The notes: a model not told the origin generated them from the letters alone. A stretch of 64,000 nt of DNA from Meridianimarinicoccus aquatilis (GCF_004358675.1 NZ_SMZO01000006.1:62001-126000), one strand, 5' to 3'. Shown: positions 51,945 to 61,096, numbered from the stretch's first letter. Numbers and translations: made by a program.

Positions 51945-53072
51945 ATGGAACGCATTAGATATGGGTTGATCGGCTGTGGGATGATGGGGCGCGAACATAT
52001 CCGCAACATCGCATTGCTGGACGATGCAACCGTTGCCGCGATCTTTGAACCGGACCCTGAGATGCGGGCGCAAGCGCGAGTGCTGGCGCCGACCGCTGTT
52101 TTCTATGAGCATTTGGGCGAACTTTTGGCCGATGCGCGGTTGGATGCGCTGGTCATTGTCAGCCCCAATGATTGCCATCTGGACCAGTTGGAGCAGGTCA
52201 AGGCCACACGGCCCTTGCCAGTTCTTGTTGAAAAACCGTTGTTTACCGACCCTGCCGACCTGCCGCGCCTTGCGGCGTTTCGCAAAGACTATCCCGCGCC
52301 GATCTGGGTGGCGATGGAATATCGCTATATGCCGCCGGTAGCGGCCTTGGCAGAAACGGTGGACAGCGTCACTGGGGGCATTCGAATGTTGAGCCTTCGG
52401 GAGCATCGGTTTCCGTTTCTCGACAAGGTCGGGGGCTGGAACCAGTTCAATGCCCGTACAGGGGGGACTCTGGTCGAGAAGTGTTGCCATTTCTTTGATT
52501 TGATGCGGTTTTTGCTGCGCGATGAGCCGGTTCGTGTGATGGCCAGCGGTGGGCAGTCTGTGAACCGGCTGGGGCTGGCGGATGTGTGGGACAACGCCTA
52601 TGTCATCGTGGATTTCGCTGGTGGGGCACGGGCGTTGCTGGATTTGTGCATGTTCGCAGAAGGGGCCGAGTACCAGGAAGAGATCACCGCCGTTGGCCCG
52701 CTGGGCAAGGTTCAGGCGCTGGTGCCGGGACCGGGACGGTTCTGGCCAGAGACGCTTGGGCCTGCGCCGACCCCAAAGTTGATTGTGAGTCCGCGACATC
52801 CCAAAGGGCCGAAATCACACGATATTCCGGTGCCAGAAGCACTTCTTGATGCCGGGGATCACAACGGATCGACCTTTTATCAACACCAACGGTTCCTTGA
52901 TGTCGTGCGCGGCAGGGCAGCACCCGAAGTCGGATTTGATGACGGTCTGCGCGCGGTGCTGATGGGGCAGGCGGCGCAACTTTCGGCGCTGGAAGGGCGT
53001 GCGGTGACACTGGATATGCCGCCGCTTTCCGCTTCGGTTGATCGTGTGAAAACACCCGAGAAGGCGGTGTAA
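51945..53072 (+). CDS. Gfo/Idh/MocA family oxidoreductase
   Basis: A 375-residue NAD(P)-dependent enzyme; the ATG at 51945 (MERIRYGLIGCGMMGREHIR) gives the Rossmann motif GCGMMG. The family motif VEKPLF lies near residue 98, and MEYRYMPPVAAL plus the KCCHFFDLMRFLL segment match the catalytic region (Lys/His) of sugar and inositol dehydrogenases. Substrates of the family are mostly sugars or polyols, so the pairing with the desulfonation operon hints at a carbohydrate-like compound. Confidence 0.92.
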   Translation: MERIRYGLIGCGMMGREHIRNIALLDDATVAAIFEPDPEMRAQARVLAPTAVFYEHLGELLADARLDALVIVSPNDCHLDQLEQVKATRPLPVLVEKPLFTDPADLPRLAAFRKDYPAPIWVAMEYRYMPPVAALAETVDSVTGGIRMLSLREHRFPFLDKVGGWNQFNARTGGTLVEKCCHFFDLMRFLLRDEPVRVMASGGQSVNRLGLADVWDNAYVIVDFAGGARALLDLCMFAEGAEYQEEITAVGPLGKVQALVPGPGRFWPETLGPAPTPKLIVSPRHPKGPKSHDIPVPEALLDAGDHNGSTFYQHQRFLDVVRGRAAPEVGFDDGLRAVLMGQAAQLSALEGRAVTLDMPPLSASVDRVKTPEKAV

Positions 53073-53078
53073 GATTAT

Positions 53079-53111
53079 TGTAGGAGTCCTGTAGGAGTCG
53101 CGTAAGAGTCC
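53079..53111. repeat. Three tandem 11-base repeats
   Basis: TGTAGGAGTCC, TGTAGGAGTCG and CGTAAGAGTCC follow head to tail directly after the Gfo/Idh/MocA stop codon, differing by one to three bases. They lie in a short gap between convergent genes, with no hairpin. Possibly a slippage product. Confidence 0.75.
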
Positions 53112-53158
53112 TTTGGAAAACTCTGAGCTGGAAAAGTCGCGCCAGCCCCGAGCTTTCG

Positions 53159-53932
53159 TCAGGTGCACACCCCGTTGCCCCGCGCAGCGGCATCACCGAT
53201 CAGGCGTTTGACCTCGCCCTCTGGCCGTTGGCCCACGGCGAGAGTGCGGCCCACGATCAGCGCCGGGGTGCCCGGAACCAGAAAGCCATTGGCCAGTCCC
53301 ATGCTTTGCGCCACGCGGGCAGTGACGGCGGGGCTGGTCATGTCTGTGGCAAGCCGGTCGCCGTCAAGCCCGATCCCGGTCGCAACCTGCGCAATGTAGG
53401 ACACGGTTGGTTGAATCTGGGCACGGTTGAGGCGCGCACGCATGGCGTCGCCTGCGTCTTGAAGGGCTGCTGCGGCAACAGCCCGAGCCGCCATTTCCGA
53501 CGCCGGGCCGAGCAACGGAAGATCATGCCATGTCAACGACACCTGATCTGTGGGCAGATGCGGTAGCCACTGTTCCATGGCCCGGCAGAACGGGCAATTA
53601 ACGTCCGTGAAGAAAGCGACCGGCACAGTGCCTTGCTTGATCCCATCGCGAAAGAGCGCGGCGCAGAGCGCGGGGCCGGTCGGTGGCATGGGGGTGGGCA
53701 CAATCGCGTCGGGATTTGGCGGGGTCAACCCGGCGAAAGGGTCAGCCCCTGTAACCGCGCCGTCTGGCAGGCGAAGGTACCCCTGCACATTCGGGTGCGG
53801 CTCGCCCTGAGGCGCGAGGGCGAACCGCTGCCAAATGCGCGGTGCAGCCAGAAATGCGACAGCGGCCGCGCCAAAGACCAACAGCCCCCGCCGATTGCGG
53901 GATGGCGCGGGGGCAGTGGGTCGGTCGGTCAT
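53159..53932 (-). CDS. DsbA-like thioredoxin-fold protein
   Basis: A 257-residue protein from the ATG at 53932, with a short Arg-rich N terminus, one membrane/signal segment (RRGLLVFGAAAVAFLAA), and a DsbA-type fold with CPFC in FFTDVNCPFCRAMEQW and a cis-Pro region VPGTPALIVG. It is expected in the periplasm as a thiol oxidoreductase. A gap of 7 bases separates it from ilvN upstream on the same strand, so it is probably at the end of the ilvBN transcript, an unrelated passenger. Confidence 0.88.
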   Translation of the reverse strand: MTDRPTAPAPSRNRRGLLVFGAAAVAFLAAPRIWQRFALAPQGEPHPNVQGYLRLPDGAVTGADPFAGLTPPNPDAIVPTPMPPTGPALCAALFRDGIKQGTVPVAFFTDVNCPFCRAMEQWLPHLPTDQVSLTWHDLPLLGPASEMAARAVAAAALQDAGDAMRARLNRAQIQPTVSYIAQVATGIGLDGDRLATDMTSPAVTARVAQSMGLANGFLVPGTPALIVGRTLAVGQRPEGEVKRLIGDAAARGNGVCT

Positions 53933-53939
53933 TGTGCGG

Positions 53940-54509
53940 TCACAGCGCCGCCGGGCCGCGCGACAGGGCCGCAACACCGGTGCGGGCGACTTCAGTCAAG
54001 CCCAGTGGTCGCATCAGGTCGGCGAATGCATCGACCTTTTCCGGTGTGCCGGTGATTTCGAACACAAAGCTGCTGAGCGAGGTGTCGACCACCTTGGCGC
54101 GGAAGATATCGGCCAAGCGCAGCGCCTCGACCCGCTTTTCGCCGGATGCGCAGACTTTGATCAGCGCCAATTCACGCTCGACCGAGGGGCCTTCGACGGT
54201 CAGGTCATGCACTTCGTGAACCGGAACCATGCGTTCAAGCTGTGCCTTGATCTGTTCAATGACCTGGGGGGTTCCGGTGGTGACGATTGTGATCCGGGAG
54301 CGGTGCCCTTCGTGGTCAATCTCGGCCACCGTGAGGCTTTCGATGTTATAGCCGCGCCCAGAGAACAGGCCAATGGTTCGCGCAAGAACGCCTGCTTCGT
54401 TGTCCACCACGACGGCGAGCGTGTGCCGTTCGAGTGTTTCCGACAGGTGGCTGCGGAGATCATAGGCAGAGTGCTTTGAGGTGCCTTGCTGAATCTGAAG
54501 TGGCGACAT
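53940..54509 (-). CDS. ilvN: Acetolactate synthase small (regulatory) subunit
   Basis: A 189-residue protein from the ATG at 54509 (MSPLQIQQGTSKHSAYDL), preceded by AAAGGA. The ACT domain is clear: TLAVVVDNEAGVLARTIGLF and GRGYNIESLTVAE, then the C-terminal ACT-like half (RVEALRLADIFRAKVVD). It gives valine feedback control to the large subunit. It is downstream of ilvB on the same strand, separated by the convergent membrane-protein gene on the other strand, which is unusual, since ilvB and ilvN are usually adjacent. Confidence 0.95.
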   Translation of the reverse strand: MSPLQIQQGTSKHSAYDLRSHLSETLERHTLAVVVDNEAGVLARTIGLFSGRGYNIESLTVAEIDHEGHRSRITIVTTGTPQVIEQIKAQLERMVPVHEVHDLTVEGPSVERELALIKVCASGEKRVEALRLADIFRAKVVDTSLSSFVFEITGTPEKVDAFADLMRPLGLTEVARTGVAALSRGPAAL

Positions 54510-54725
54510 TTCGATAGTCCTTTCAATCGGAGGGCACGTTCTTGAAACAATCTGTAACAATACTGGCCGATCCGGCGGGAAATTATTTCAATTTGGCGCG
54601 CTGCGCTGGGTTTCAGGTGTCGGCAGATCGCGTCTGATCACGGAACAGTGGCGGACATTGCGCCAAGGCAGTCTGACGGTGATGTTGAGGGCATCAAGAC
54701 ACACCGACATATGAGGATTGCCAAG

Positions 54726-55235
54726 ATGACCGATACCAGCCCCGCCCAAACCCCGATCACCACAGCGCCGCGCAATATTGAAAAAACCGTTGCAGATATT
54801 GCTGTTGCGGGTTCTTTGGCCACTGTAGCTTTTGATATTTTCGGGCAAGCGATTAGTCCGGGTCTGGGTTTTGCGGGGCTGTCGCCAGTCCCCTTGGCCA
54901 ACCAGGTGATCAGCACCTTGACCGGTCAGGGCTGGATGCCGGGGGCCCATGCATTGCACTATGCGGCTGGTGTGATCGGCTACCCGCTGGGTTGGTTTCT
55001 GATCGGTGAGCCACTTCGCCGGAAGTTCACGCCAAGCTTGCCTTGGTATGCGGCTGCCGCCGCTTATGGCGTCGGTTTGTGGATCTTTGCGCTGTATATC
55101 ATGGCGTCCCTGATCGCTGGCATGCCACCGTTTCTGGGGTTCACCGGCATCACGTGGGTGGCATTGGTCGGACATGTGCTGTTTGCTCTGGTCGCGGCGG
55201 CAGTGTTGCGGGCTCGGCGCGGCGGGGACGACTGA
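54726..55235 (+). CDS. Hypothetical membrane protein inserted between ilvB and ilvN
   Basis: A 169-residue protein from the ATG at 54726 (MTDTSPAQTPITTAP), with GAGGA nine bases upstream. About four membrane segments are seen (VAGSLATVAFDIFGQ; HYAAGVIGYPLGWFLIG; WYAAAAAYGVGLWIFAL; TWVALVGHVLFALVAAAVL). I do not recognise the family with confidence. It is on the opposite strand to ilvB and ilvN and splits that pair. A good terminator follows it. Confidence 0.8.
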   Translation: MTDTSPAQTPITTAPRNIEKTVADIAVAGSLATVAFDIFGQAISPGLGFAGLSPVPLANQVISTLTGQGWMPGAHALHYAAGVIGYPLGWFLIGEPLRRKFTPSLPWYAAAAAYGVGLWIFALYIMASLIAGMPPFLGFTGITWVALVGHVLFALVAAAVLRARRGGDD

Positions 55236-55251
55236 CCCCCACCTGCGCTTT

Positions 55252-55281
55252 CCGGTCCCCTGAAACGGGGACCGGGATTTT
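55252..55281 (+). terminator. Terminator between the membrane protein and ilvB
   Basis: CCGGTCCCC (55252-55260) and GGGGACCGG (55267-55275) enclose a 6-base loop and are followed by GATTTTCTT on the plus strand. This fits a terminator for the membrane protein; read on the minus strand it also lies just past the ilvB stop. Confidence 0.8.
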
Positions 55282-55282
55282 C

Positions 55283-57034
55283 TTAGACCAACACGGCGCC
55301 CGACACGCCGATTGCCCCATCGACCGTGGCATCCCCCAGCAGCATTTCGTTATGCGCCTTGCCCGACGGGATCATGGGGAAGCAGTTTTCGTGCTTTTCA
55401 ACGAGGCAGTCGAAAATGACCGGGCCGTCATAGTTCAGCATTTCCATGATCGCATCGTCCAGATCGGCCGGATCGCTGCACAAGATGCCTTTGGCGCCGA
55501 ACGCTTCGGCCAACTTGACGAAGTCGGGCAGGGCTTCGGACCACGATTGGCTGTAGCGTTCGCCATGCAGAAGCTGCTGCCACTGACGCACCATGCCAAG
55601 GCGTTCATTGTTCAAAATGAACTGCTTGACCGGCAGATTGAACTGCATGGCCGTGCCCATTTCCTGCATGTTCATCAACCACGACGCTTCACCGGCCACG
55701 TTGATGACCAGCGCATCGGGATGCGCGACCTGTGTGCCGATAGAGGCCGGGATGCCATACCCCATGGTGCCGAGGCCACCGGATGTCATCCAGCGGTTCG
55801 GAGATTCAAAGCCGAGGTATTGCGCCGCCCACATCTGGTGCTGGCCGACCTCGGTACAGATGTACCGATCGTGGTCTTTTGTCAGCGCTTCGAGCCGCTG
55901 GAGCGCGTATTGCGGTTTGATGACGGTTTCCGAGTTCTTGTAGTCGAGGCAGCGAATATTGCGCCACTCCTGGATCTGTGCCCACCATTTCGGCAACGCG
56001 CCAGTATTGGTCTTGCGACCGCGCGCTTTCCAGATTTTCAGGGCGTCTTCTAGAACGTGCCCAACATCGCCGATAATCGGAACATCCGCGTGGATCACCT
56101 TGTTGATCGAGGACGGATCGATGTCGATATGGACCTTGGCGGAGTTCGGCGAGAAGTCTTGCACACGTCCGGTGATGCGGTCATCGAAACGGGCGCCGAT
56201 GTTGATCATCAGATCGCACCCGTGCATCGCCAGATTGGCCTCGTACAGGCCATGCATGCCAAGCATCCCCAGCCAGTTCTCGCCAGAGGCGGGATAGGCG
56301 CCAAGCCCCATCAGGGTGGAGGTGATCGGAAAGCCGGTTGCCGAAACGAATTCGCGCAACAATTGGCTGGCCGCCGTGCCAGAGTTGATGACGCCGCCGC
56401 CGGTATAGAAGATCGGGCGCTCGGCGGTTTCCATCAGTTCAACCATGCGGGTGATCTGATCGATGTCGCCTTTGACGCGCGGTTGATAGTGCTGCGTGCG
56501 GGCACGGGTCTTTGGCGTGTAATCCGCAGTGGCGAATTGCACGTCCTTTGGAATGTCCACAAGAACCGGGCCGGGCCGACCAGAGGTGGCCACGTGAAAT
56601 GCCTGGTGGATCACGTTGGACAGATCCTGAGTGTCTTTGACCAGCCAGTTATGTTTGGTGCAGGGGCGCGTGATGCCGACGGTGTCCGCTTCCTGAAAGG
56701 CGTCGTTGCCGATCATGAAGGTTGGAACCTGACCCGACAGAACGATGATCGGAATGCTGTCCATCAACGCGTCGGTGAGGCCGGTCACGGCGTTGGTCGC
56801 GCCGGGGCCAGAGGTCACCAGCGCAACACCGGGTTTGCCGGTAGACCGGGCGTAGCCTTCGGCAGCATGAACCGCGCCTTGTTCGTGGCGCACCAGAATG
56901 TGCTGAATTTCTTCCTGCTGGAAAATCTCGTCATAGATCGGAAGCACGGCACCGCCAGGATAGCCAAACACTACCTCGACACCCTGATCCTTCAGGGCCT
57001 GAACCACCATCTTGGCGCCGCTCATCTGGGTCAT
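55283..57034 (-). CDS. ilvB: Acetolactate synthase large (catalytic) subunit
   Basis: A 583-residue thiamine-diphosphate enzyme, first common step of valine, leucine and isoleucine synthesis. VVFGYPGGAVLPIYDEIF and RHEQGAVHAAEGYAR hold the catalytic Glu region, GARFDDRITG belongs to the central FAD-binding domain, and INVAGEASWLMNMQEM with NNERLGMVRQWQQL is the thiamine-diphosphate site. The family usually shows GDG in the first of these; here it is GEA. The ATG at 57034 follows a leader-peptide attenuator 44 bases upstream. Confidence 0.96.
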   Translation of the reverse strand: MTQMSGAKMVVQALKDQGVEVVFGYPGGAVLPIYDEIFQQEEIQHILVRHEQGAVHAAEGYARSTGKPGVALVTSGPGATNAVTGLTDALMDSIPIIVLSGQVPTFMIGNDAFQEADTVGITRPCTKHNWLVKDTQDLSNVIHQAFHVATSGRPGPVLVDIPKDVQFATADYTPKTRARTQHYQPRVKGDIDQITRMVELMETAERPIFYTGGGVINSGTAASQLLREFVSATGFPITSTLMGLGAYPASGENWLGMLGMHGLYEANLAMHGCDLMINIGARFDDRITGRVQDFSPNSAKVHIDIDPSSINKVIHADVPIIGDVGHVLEDALKIWKARGRKTNTGALPKWWAQIQEWRNIRCLDYKNSETVIKPQYALQRLEALTKDHDRYICTEVGQHQMWAAQYLGFESPNRWMTSGGLGTMGYGIPASIGTQVAHPDALVINVAGEASWLMNMQEMGTAMQFNLPVKQFILNNERLGMVRQWQQLLHGERYSQSWSEALPDFVKLAEAFGAKGILCSDPADLDDAIMEMLNYDGPVIFDCLVEKHENCFPMIPSGKAHNEMLLGDATVDGAIGVSGAVLV

Positions 57035-57077
57035 TTTCTCGCTCCGTTTCCATCACTCGGTTTTACGTCGTGGCCAT

Positions 57078-57104
57078 AAAAAAACCCCCGGTGTTACTCG
57101 GGGG
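57078..57104 (-). terminator. ilvB attenuator terminator
   Basis: On the minus strand CCCCCG (57104-57099) and CGGGGG (57090-57085) enclose an 8-base loop, followed by seven T (57084-57078). It is an intrinsic terminator lying between the leader peptide and ilvB, so it must be overridden for ilvB expression. Confidence 0.9.
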
Positions 57105-57147
57105 GCGCATGGGAAAAATTCTGGTTGCCGTTACCGGCCCATGCGCC
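57104..57147 (-). promoter_or_regulatory. ilvB attenuator antiterminator stem
   Basis: GGCGCATGGG (57147-57138 on the minus strand) overlaps the last leader codons and pairs perfectly with CCCATGCGCC (57113-57104), which touches the terminator stem at 57104. A small GCCG-GTAA-CGGC hairpin (GNRA loop) is nested next to it. A ribosome stalled on the Val codons would leave the first arm free to form this stem and disfavour the terminator; a ribosome at the stop codon would cover it. Confidence 0.75.
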
Positions 57148-57178
57148 TTTCTTCCACTACTACGACTAGGATCGTCAT
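57131..57178 (-). CDS. ilvB leader peptide
   Basis: A 15-residue ORF, MTILVVVVEERRMGR, reading ATG 57178-57176 to TAA 57133-57131. The run Ile-Leu-Val-Val-Val-Val is the expected branched-chain control signal for an ilv attenuator. AGGAG stands 8 bases before the ATG. It is followed by mutually exclusive stem-loops and the ilvB gene. Confidence 0.88.
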   Translation of the reverse strand: MTILVVVVEERRMGR

Positions 57179-57203
57179 TTTTGGGTCTCCTACCACATTT
57201 GCC

Positions 57204-57231
57204 TGATAAGACGGCAGTGCAGGCCCGTCAA
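57204..57231 (-). promoter_or_regulatory. Probable ilvB promoter
   Basis: TTGACG (57231-57226) and TTATCA (57209-57204) on the minus strand are 16 bases apart and lie about 25 bases before the leader ATG. Confidence 0.5.
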
Positions 57232-57279
57232 CCATCAAACGACATATAAATGTGTCGCGCAGCGGTATTCTTGGGAAAT

Positions 57280-57313
57280 AAAAGAACCCACAACGGTGGT
57301 TGTGGGTTCTTTT
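57280..57313 (-). terminator. gyrA terminator
   Basis: AAAAGAACCCACAA (57280-57293) and its perfect complement (57300-57313) enclose a 6-base loop; the stem ends in TTTT on the minus strand after GGGTTC. It lies 18 bases past the gyrA stop and is a strong rho-independent terminator that separates gyrA from the ilv leader. Confidence 0.92.
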
Positions 57314-57331
57314 CGTGGGTTTGGGGCGCGA

Positions 57332-60136
57332 TCAGCTTTGATCGCCCGGCGAGGCATCGGGCGCCGTGCCTGTATCTGGTCCCGCGTCAGTTTCGACGAG
57401 ATCTTCGTCAGGCTGTTCTGCGATCCATGCGACAGACACGACCTGTTCGCCTTTGGCGGTGTTGAACACGCGCACGCCGCCCGCTGCGCGGGAGCGGAAC
57501 GAAATGCCGTTGACGGGGCAGCGGATCGATTGGCCTGTGGAGGTTGCGAGCATGATCTGATCGTCGAGTTCCACCGGGAAGCTGGTCACGATGGGGCCGC
57601 CGCGCATGCCGCGATCCATCGCCGCCACGCCCATGCCGCCACGTCCCCTCACGGGATAGTCGTGACTTGAGCTGAGCTTGCCTGCACCATTGGCGGTGAT
57701 GGTCACCAACAGATGTTCAGCAGCCGACATTTCAGCGTATTCCTGCTGGGTCAGGCTGACGTTGGGGTTTTCGACGGTCTCTTCGTCGTCGTCCTGTTCA
57801 GGTTCGTCCACCATGCCTTCGACAGCGCGGCGCATCTTGAGATAGGCCGTCCGCTTTTCCGGGTCCGCTTCGAAGTGACGAATGATCGACATGGAGACGA
57901 CTTCGTCCCCCTTGGCAAGCCGGATGCCTCGCACGCCAAGCGACGCGCGCGAGTTGAACACGCGCACATCGGTGGATGGGAAACGGATGGCGCGGCCCAG
58001 TCGGGTGACCAGCATCACATCATCATCTTCCGAGCATATTCGCGCATTGATCAGGCGTGTATCGGCATCTTCGTCTTCGAACTTCATGGCGATCTTGCCG
58101 TTGCGCATGACATTGGTGAAGTCAGACAGACGGTTTCGGCGCACAGTCCCGGCAGAGGTTGCAAAGACGATTTGCAGATCGCCCCATTCGCCTTCGTCCC
58201 GGTCCACGGGCATGATGGCCGCGATAGAAACACCGGACGCAATGGGCAGCACATTGACCAACGCCTTGCCGCGCGACGCACGCCCGCCTTGGGGCAGGCG
58301 CCACGTCTTTATCTTGTAGGCCATGCCGTCAGTGGTGAAGAACAAGAGCTGCGTGTGGGTATTGGCGACGAACAAGGTGGTGACGACGTCGTCGTCTTTC
58401 ATGTTCATCCCGGCAAGCCCCTTACCACCGCGTTTCTGGGCACGGAATTCGGCCAGCGGGGTGCGTTTGATATAGCCCGACTGGGTGATCGTCACGACCA
58501 TGTCTTCGCGTTCGATCAGGTCTTCGTCTTCCATGTCGCCGGACCAGTCCACGATTTCGGTGCGGCGCGGCACCGCGAACTGGTCGCGCACGTCGCGCAA
58601 CTCGTCCGAAATGATGGTCATGATCCGCTCACGGGAGCGCAGAATGGCAAGGTAATCCTTGATCTTGGCGGCGAGGTCTTCCAACTCGTCCGTGACTTCC
58701 TTGACGCCGATCTGGGTCAGGCGTTGCAGACGCAAATCCAGGATCGCGCGCGCCTGTGTTTCGGACAGGTAATAGGTGCCGTCATCGTTCATCGTGTGTG
58801 ATGGATCGTCGATCAGGCGGATATACGCCTCAATGTCAGTGGCGGGCCAGCGCCGTTCCATCAGCTTGGCGCGGGCTTCGGCGGCATCTGCCGAGCCGCG
58901 GATCGTGGCCACAACTTCATCGACATTGGACACAGCCACAGCCAGACCGCACAGCACATGGCTGCGTTCACGCGCCTTGCGCAGTTCGAACGCGGTCCGC
59001 CGGGCGACAACCTGTTCGCGGAATTCGATGAAAGAGGTCAGGAATTTGCGCAAGGTCAGTTGCTCTGGCCGTCCGCCATTGAGCGCGAGCATGTTGCACC
59101 CGAACGAGGTCTGCATCTGGCTGAAGCGGAAGAGCTGGTTCAACACCACGTCTGGCGTCGCATCACGTTTAAGCTCGATCACCACGCGCACGCCAACCCG
59201 GTCAGATTCGTCCTGAACGTGCGAGATGCCTTCGACCTTCTTGTCGCGGACCAGTTCAGCGATCCGTTCGATCATCGTGGCCTTGTTCACCTGATACGGG
59301 ATTTCATCCAGCACGATGGCATAGCGATCTTTGCGAATCTCTTCGATGCGGGTCTTGGCACGGATGATGACGCTGCCGCGCCCTTCGAGATAGGCTTTGC
59401 GCGCACCGGACCGGCCCAGCATGATCCCGCCGGTCGGAAAATCCGGGCCGGGTACGTATTGCATCAGGTCGATCACATCGAGGTCTGGTTGCTCGATCAA
59501 GGCCAGCGTTGCGTCGATGACTTCGCCCAAATTGTGCGGCGGGATGTTTGTCGCCATGCCGACCGCGATCCCGCCTGCGCCGTTGACCAGCATGTTGGGA
59601 AAGCGTGCGGGCAGGACGGACGGTTCAAGATCCTTGCCGTCATAGTTGTCTTGGAAATCGACCGTGTCTTTTTCGATATCGGCAAGAAGAGACTGCGCAG
59701 GCTTGTCCATTCGCACTTCGGTATAGCGCATGGCGGCTGGGTTATCGCCGTCCATGGAGCCGAAATTGCCTTGCCCATCCAGCAGCGGCAGGGACATGGA
59801 AAAGTCTTGCGCCATGCGCACCAGCGCGTCGTAAATCGCGCTGTCGCCGTGGGGGTGGTACTTACCCATCACGTCCCCCACGGGTCGCGCAGATTTGCGA
59901 TAGGCCTTGTCATGGGTGTTTCCGGTTTCATGCATTGCATAAAGAATGCGCCGGTGCACAGGTTTTAGGCCGTCGCGAAGATCGGGAATTGCGCGGCTCA
60001 CGATCACGCTCATGGCGTAATCGAGGTACGAAGCTTTCATTTCGTCGGCGATGGAAATTGTCGGACCTTGCGGTGCCGCCGGTGTGCCTTCGGGAATTTC
60101 GCTATCGTTTTCGGGGGGTTCTGGCGTGTCGTTCAA
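57332..60136 (-). CDS. gyrA: DNA gyrase subunit A
   Basis: A 934-residue type II topoisomerase subunit. The catalytic Tyr region ([14 protein letters not shown]), the quinolone-resistance region ([18 protein letters not shown]) and the C-terminal beta-pinwheel with its GyrA box (AQKRGGKG) are present. The protein ends in an acidic tail. The start is non-ATG: I prefer the TTG at 60136 ([10 protein letters not shown]) because AAGGGCGAG lies before it. A GTG at 60190 would add 18 residues with no ribosome site. Serine is at the usual quinolone-determining position (HGDSAIYD), so wild-type sensitivity is expected there. Confidence 0.97.
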   Translation of the reverse strand: MNDTPEPPENDSEIPEGTPAAPQGPTISIADEMKASYLDYAMSVIVSRAIPDLRDGLKPVHRRILYAMHETGNTHDKAYRKSARPVGDVMGKYHPHGDSAIYDALVRMAQDFSMSLPLLDGQGNFGSMDGDNPAAMRYTEVRMDKPAQSLLADIEKDTVDFQDNYDGKDLEPSVLPARFPNMLVNGAGGIAVGMATNIPPHNLGEVIDATLALIEQPDLDVIDLMQYVPGPDFPTGGIMLGRSGARKAYLEGRGSVIIRAKTRIEEIRKDRYAIVLDEIPYQVNKATMIERIAELVRDKKVEGISHVQDESDRVGVRVVIELKRDATPDVVLNQLFRFSQMQTSFGCNMLALNGGRPEQLTLRKFLTSFIEFREQVVARRTAFELRKARERSHVLCGLAVAVSNVDEVVATIRGSADAAEARAKLMERRWPATDIEAYIRLIDDPSHTMNDDGTYYLSETQARAILDLRLQRLTQIGVKEVTDELEDLAAKIKDYLAILRSRERIMTIISDELRDVRDQFAVPRRTEIVDWSGDMEDEDLIEREDMVVTITQSGYIKRTPLAEFRAQKRGGKGLAGMNMKDDDVVTTLFVANTHTQLLFFTTDGMAYKIKTWRLPQGGRASRGKALVNVLPIASGVSIAAIMPVDRDEGEWGDLQIVFATSAGTVRRNRLSDFTNVMRNGKIAMKFEDEDADTRLINARICSEDDDVMLVTRLGRAIRFPSTDVRVFNSRASLGVRGIRLAKGDEVVSMSIIRHFEADPEKRTAYLKMRRAVEGMVDEPEQDDDEETVENPNVSLTQQEYAEMSAAEHLLVTITANGAGKLSSSHDYPVRGRGGMGVAAMDRGMRGGPIVTSFPVELDDQIMLATSTGQSIRCPVNGISFRSRAAGGVRVFNTAKGEQVVSVAWIAEQPDEDLVETDAGPDTGTAPDASPGDQS

Positions 60137-60325
60137 CTGTCTCGCCCTTGCTGCTCTGGCGCTATGTTTGCTTGGGTCAAGGTATATCACTGCGCGGTGA
60201 AAGGGGGCAAGGCGACTGTCGTGAAACCGTCATCAGCCGGGCGGATTGAGTGCTAACACGCTGAGTATATTGATTATTAATGCAAGGTTGGCATGATCGT
60301 GGTGAGAAGAGCAGAAAGGATCATC

Positions 60326-60595
60326 ATGGACCACCGAGAAACCGAGTTGATGCTTAAGGGATACGGTTTGACCACCGCAGAGTTATTTTACCGAATGCCG
60401 GACTATCAAAACGTGCTGAACAGCTTTGTCTGGCAGGAATATGATCTGGCACCAGACCACCCAAAATTGTTCGGCTTCATCGAGTTTTGGCAAAACGAGA
60501 TTGAAGGGCCGCTTCATTCCGTGCGGTTTACGCATCGCAAGATGATTGCCCCCGGCGAGTGGCGCAATGTCAGCGGTGAGTTCACGATGCACTAA
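60326..60595 (+). CDS. usg: Usg family protein
   Basis: An 89-residue protein of the alphaproteobacterial Usg family: LKGYGLTTAELFYRMPDYQN, FVWQEYDLAPDHPKLFGFIE and EIEGPLHSVRFTH are the family landmarks. The ATG at 60326 (MDHRETELML) has AAAGGA upstream; an in-frame start 11 codons earlier adds a basic stretch. Usg was first seen next to trp genes in Caulobacter; its function is unknown. Convergent with dsbB, 24 bases away. Confidence 0.9.
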   Translation: MDHRETELMLKGYGLTTAELFYRMPDYQNVLNSFVWQEYDLAPDHPKLFGFIEFWQNEIEGPLHSVRFTHRKMIAPGEWRNVSGEFTMH

Positions 60596-60619
60596 CCGGT
60601 AGCGTCTGCGCCAGTGCTG

Positions 60620-61096
60620 TCAGGCGCGTTGGCGCAGGGCCATGATCCAGAGGGCTGCGAAAGCGAAAGACGCAAGCGCGTTCCAACTGGCCATGGACAG
60701 GCCGAACATGGACCACGCAACGTCGTCGCACATGACCAGGGTCACCGGCGCGTTGAAATCCAACAGGTCTGTGCCCGTCAAGCCGCCAAGTGCATCGCCG
60801 CTTCCCGTACAACTGTCCGGCCCCTGCCACCAGCCGCGTTCGATACCGGTGTGGTAGACACCTATTGCACCGGTAACAGCCGCAGCCACTGCGCCAAGGG
60901 CCATGGTCAGGCCGTGCAAAGGTTTTGGAAGGGCCAAAAGCAGCATCGCCAAAATAGCCGCCACCGCATGGGGCCAGCGTTGCCAGATGCAGATCGGGCA
61001 GGGTGCCAGCCCGCCGATATACTGAAAGCCCCACGCCCCAAGCAGAATTGCAGCGGAGCCCGCGCCGGCAAGATAGGCCATCGTTCGGCCCATCAC
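60620..61096 (-). CDS. dsbB: Disulfide bond formation protein B
   Basis: A 158-residue inner-membrane protein with four membrane segments. The first Cys pair is APCPICIWQRWPH and the second is PDSCTG and VMCDDVAW, as in DsbB, which reoxidises DsbA using quinone. The ATG at 61096 overlaps the stop of the DedA-like gene (ATGA); it is the downstream gene of that pair. Confidence 0.92.
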   Translation of the reverse strand: MMGRTMAYLAGAGSAAILLGAWGFQYIGGLAPCPICIWQRWPHAVAAILAMLLLALPKPLHGLTMALGAVAAAVTGAIGVYHTGIERGWWQGPDSCTGSGDALGGLTGTDLLDFNAPVTLVMCDDVAWSMFGLSMASWNALASFAFAALWIMALRQRA

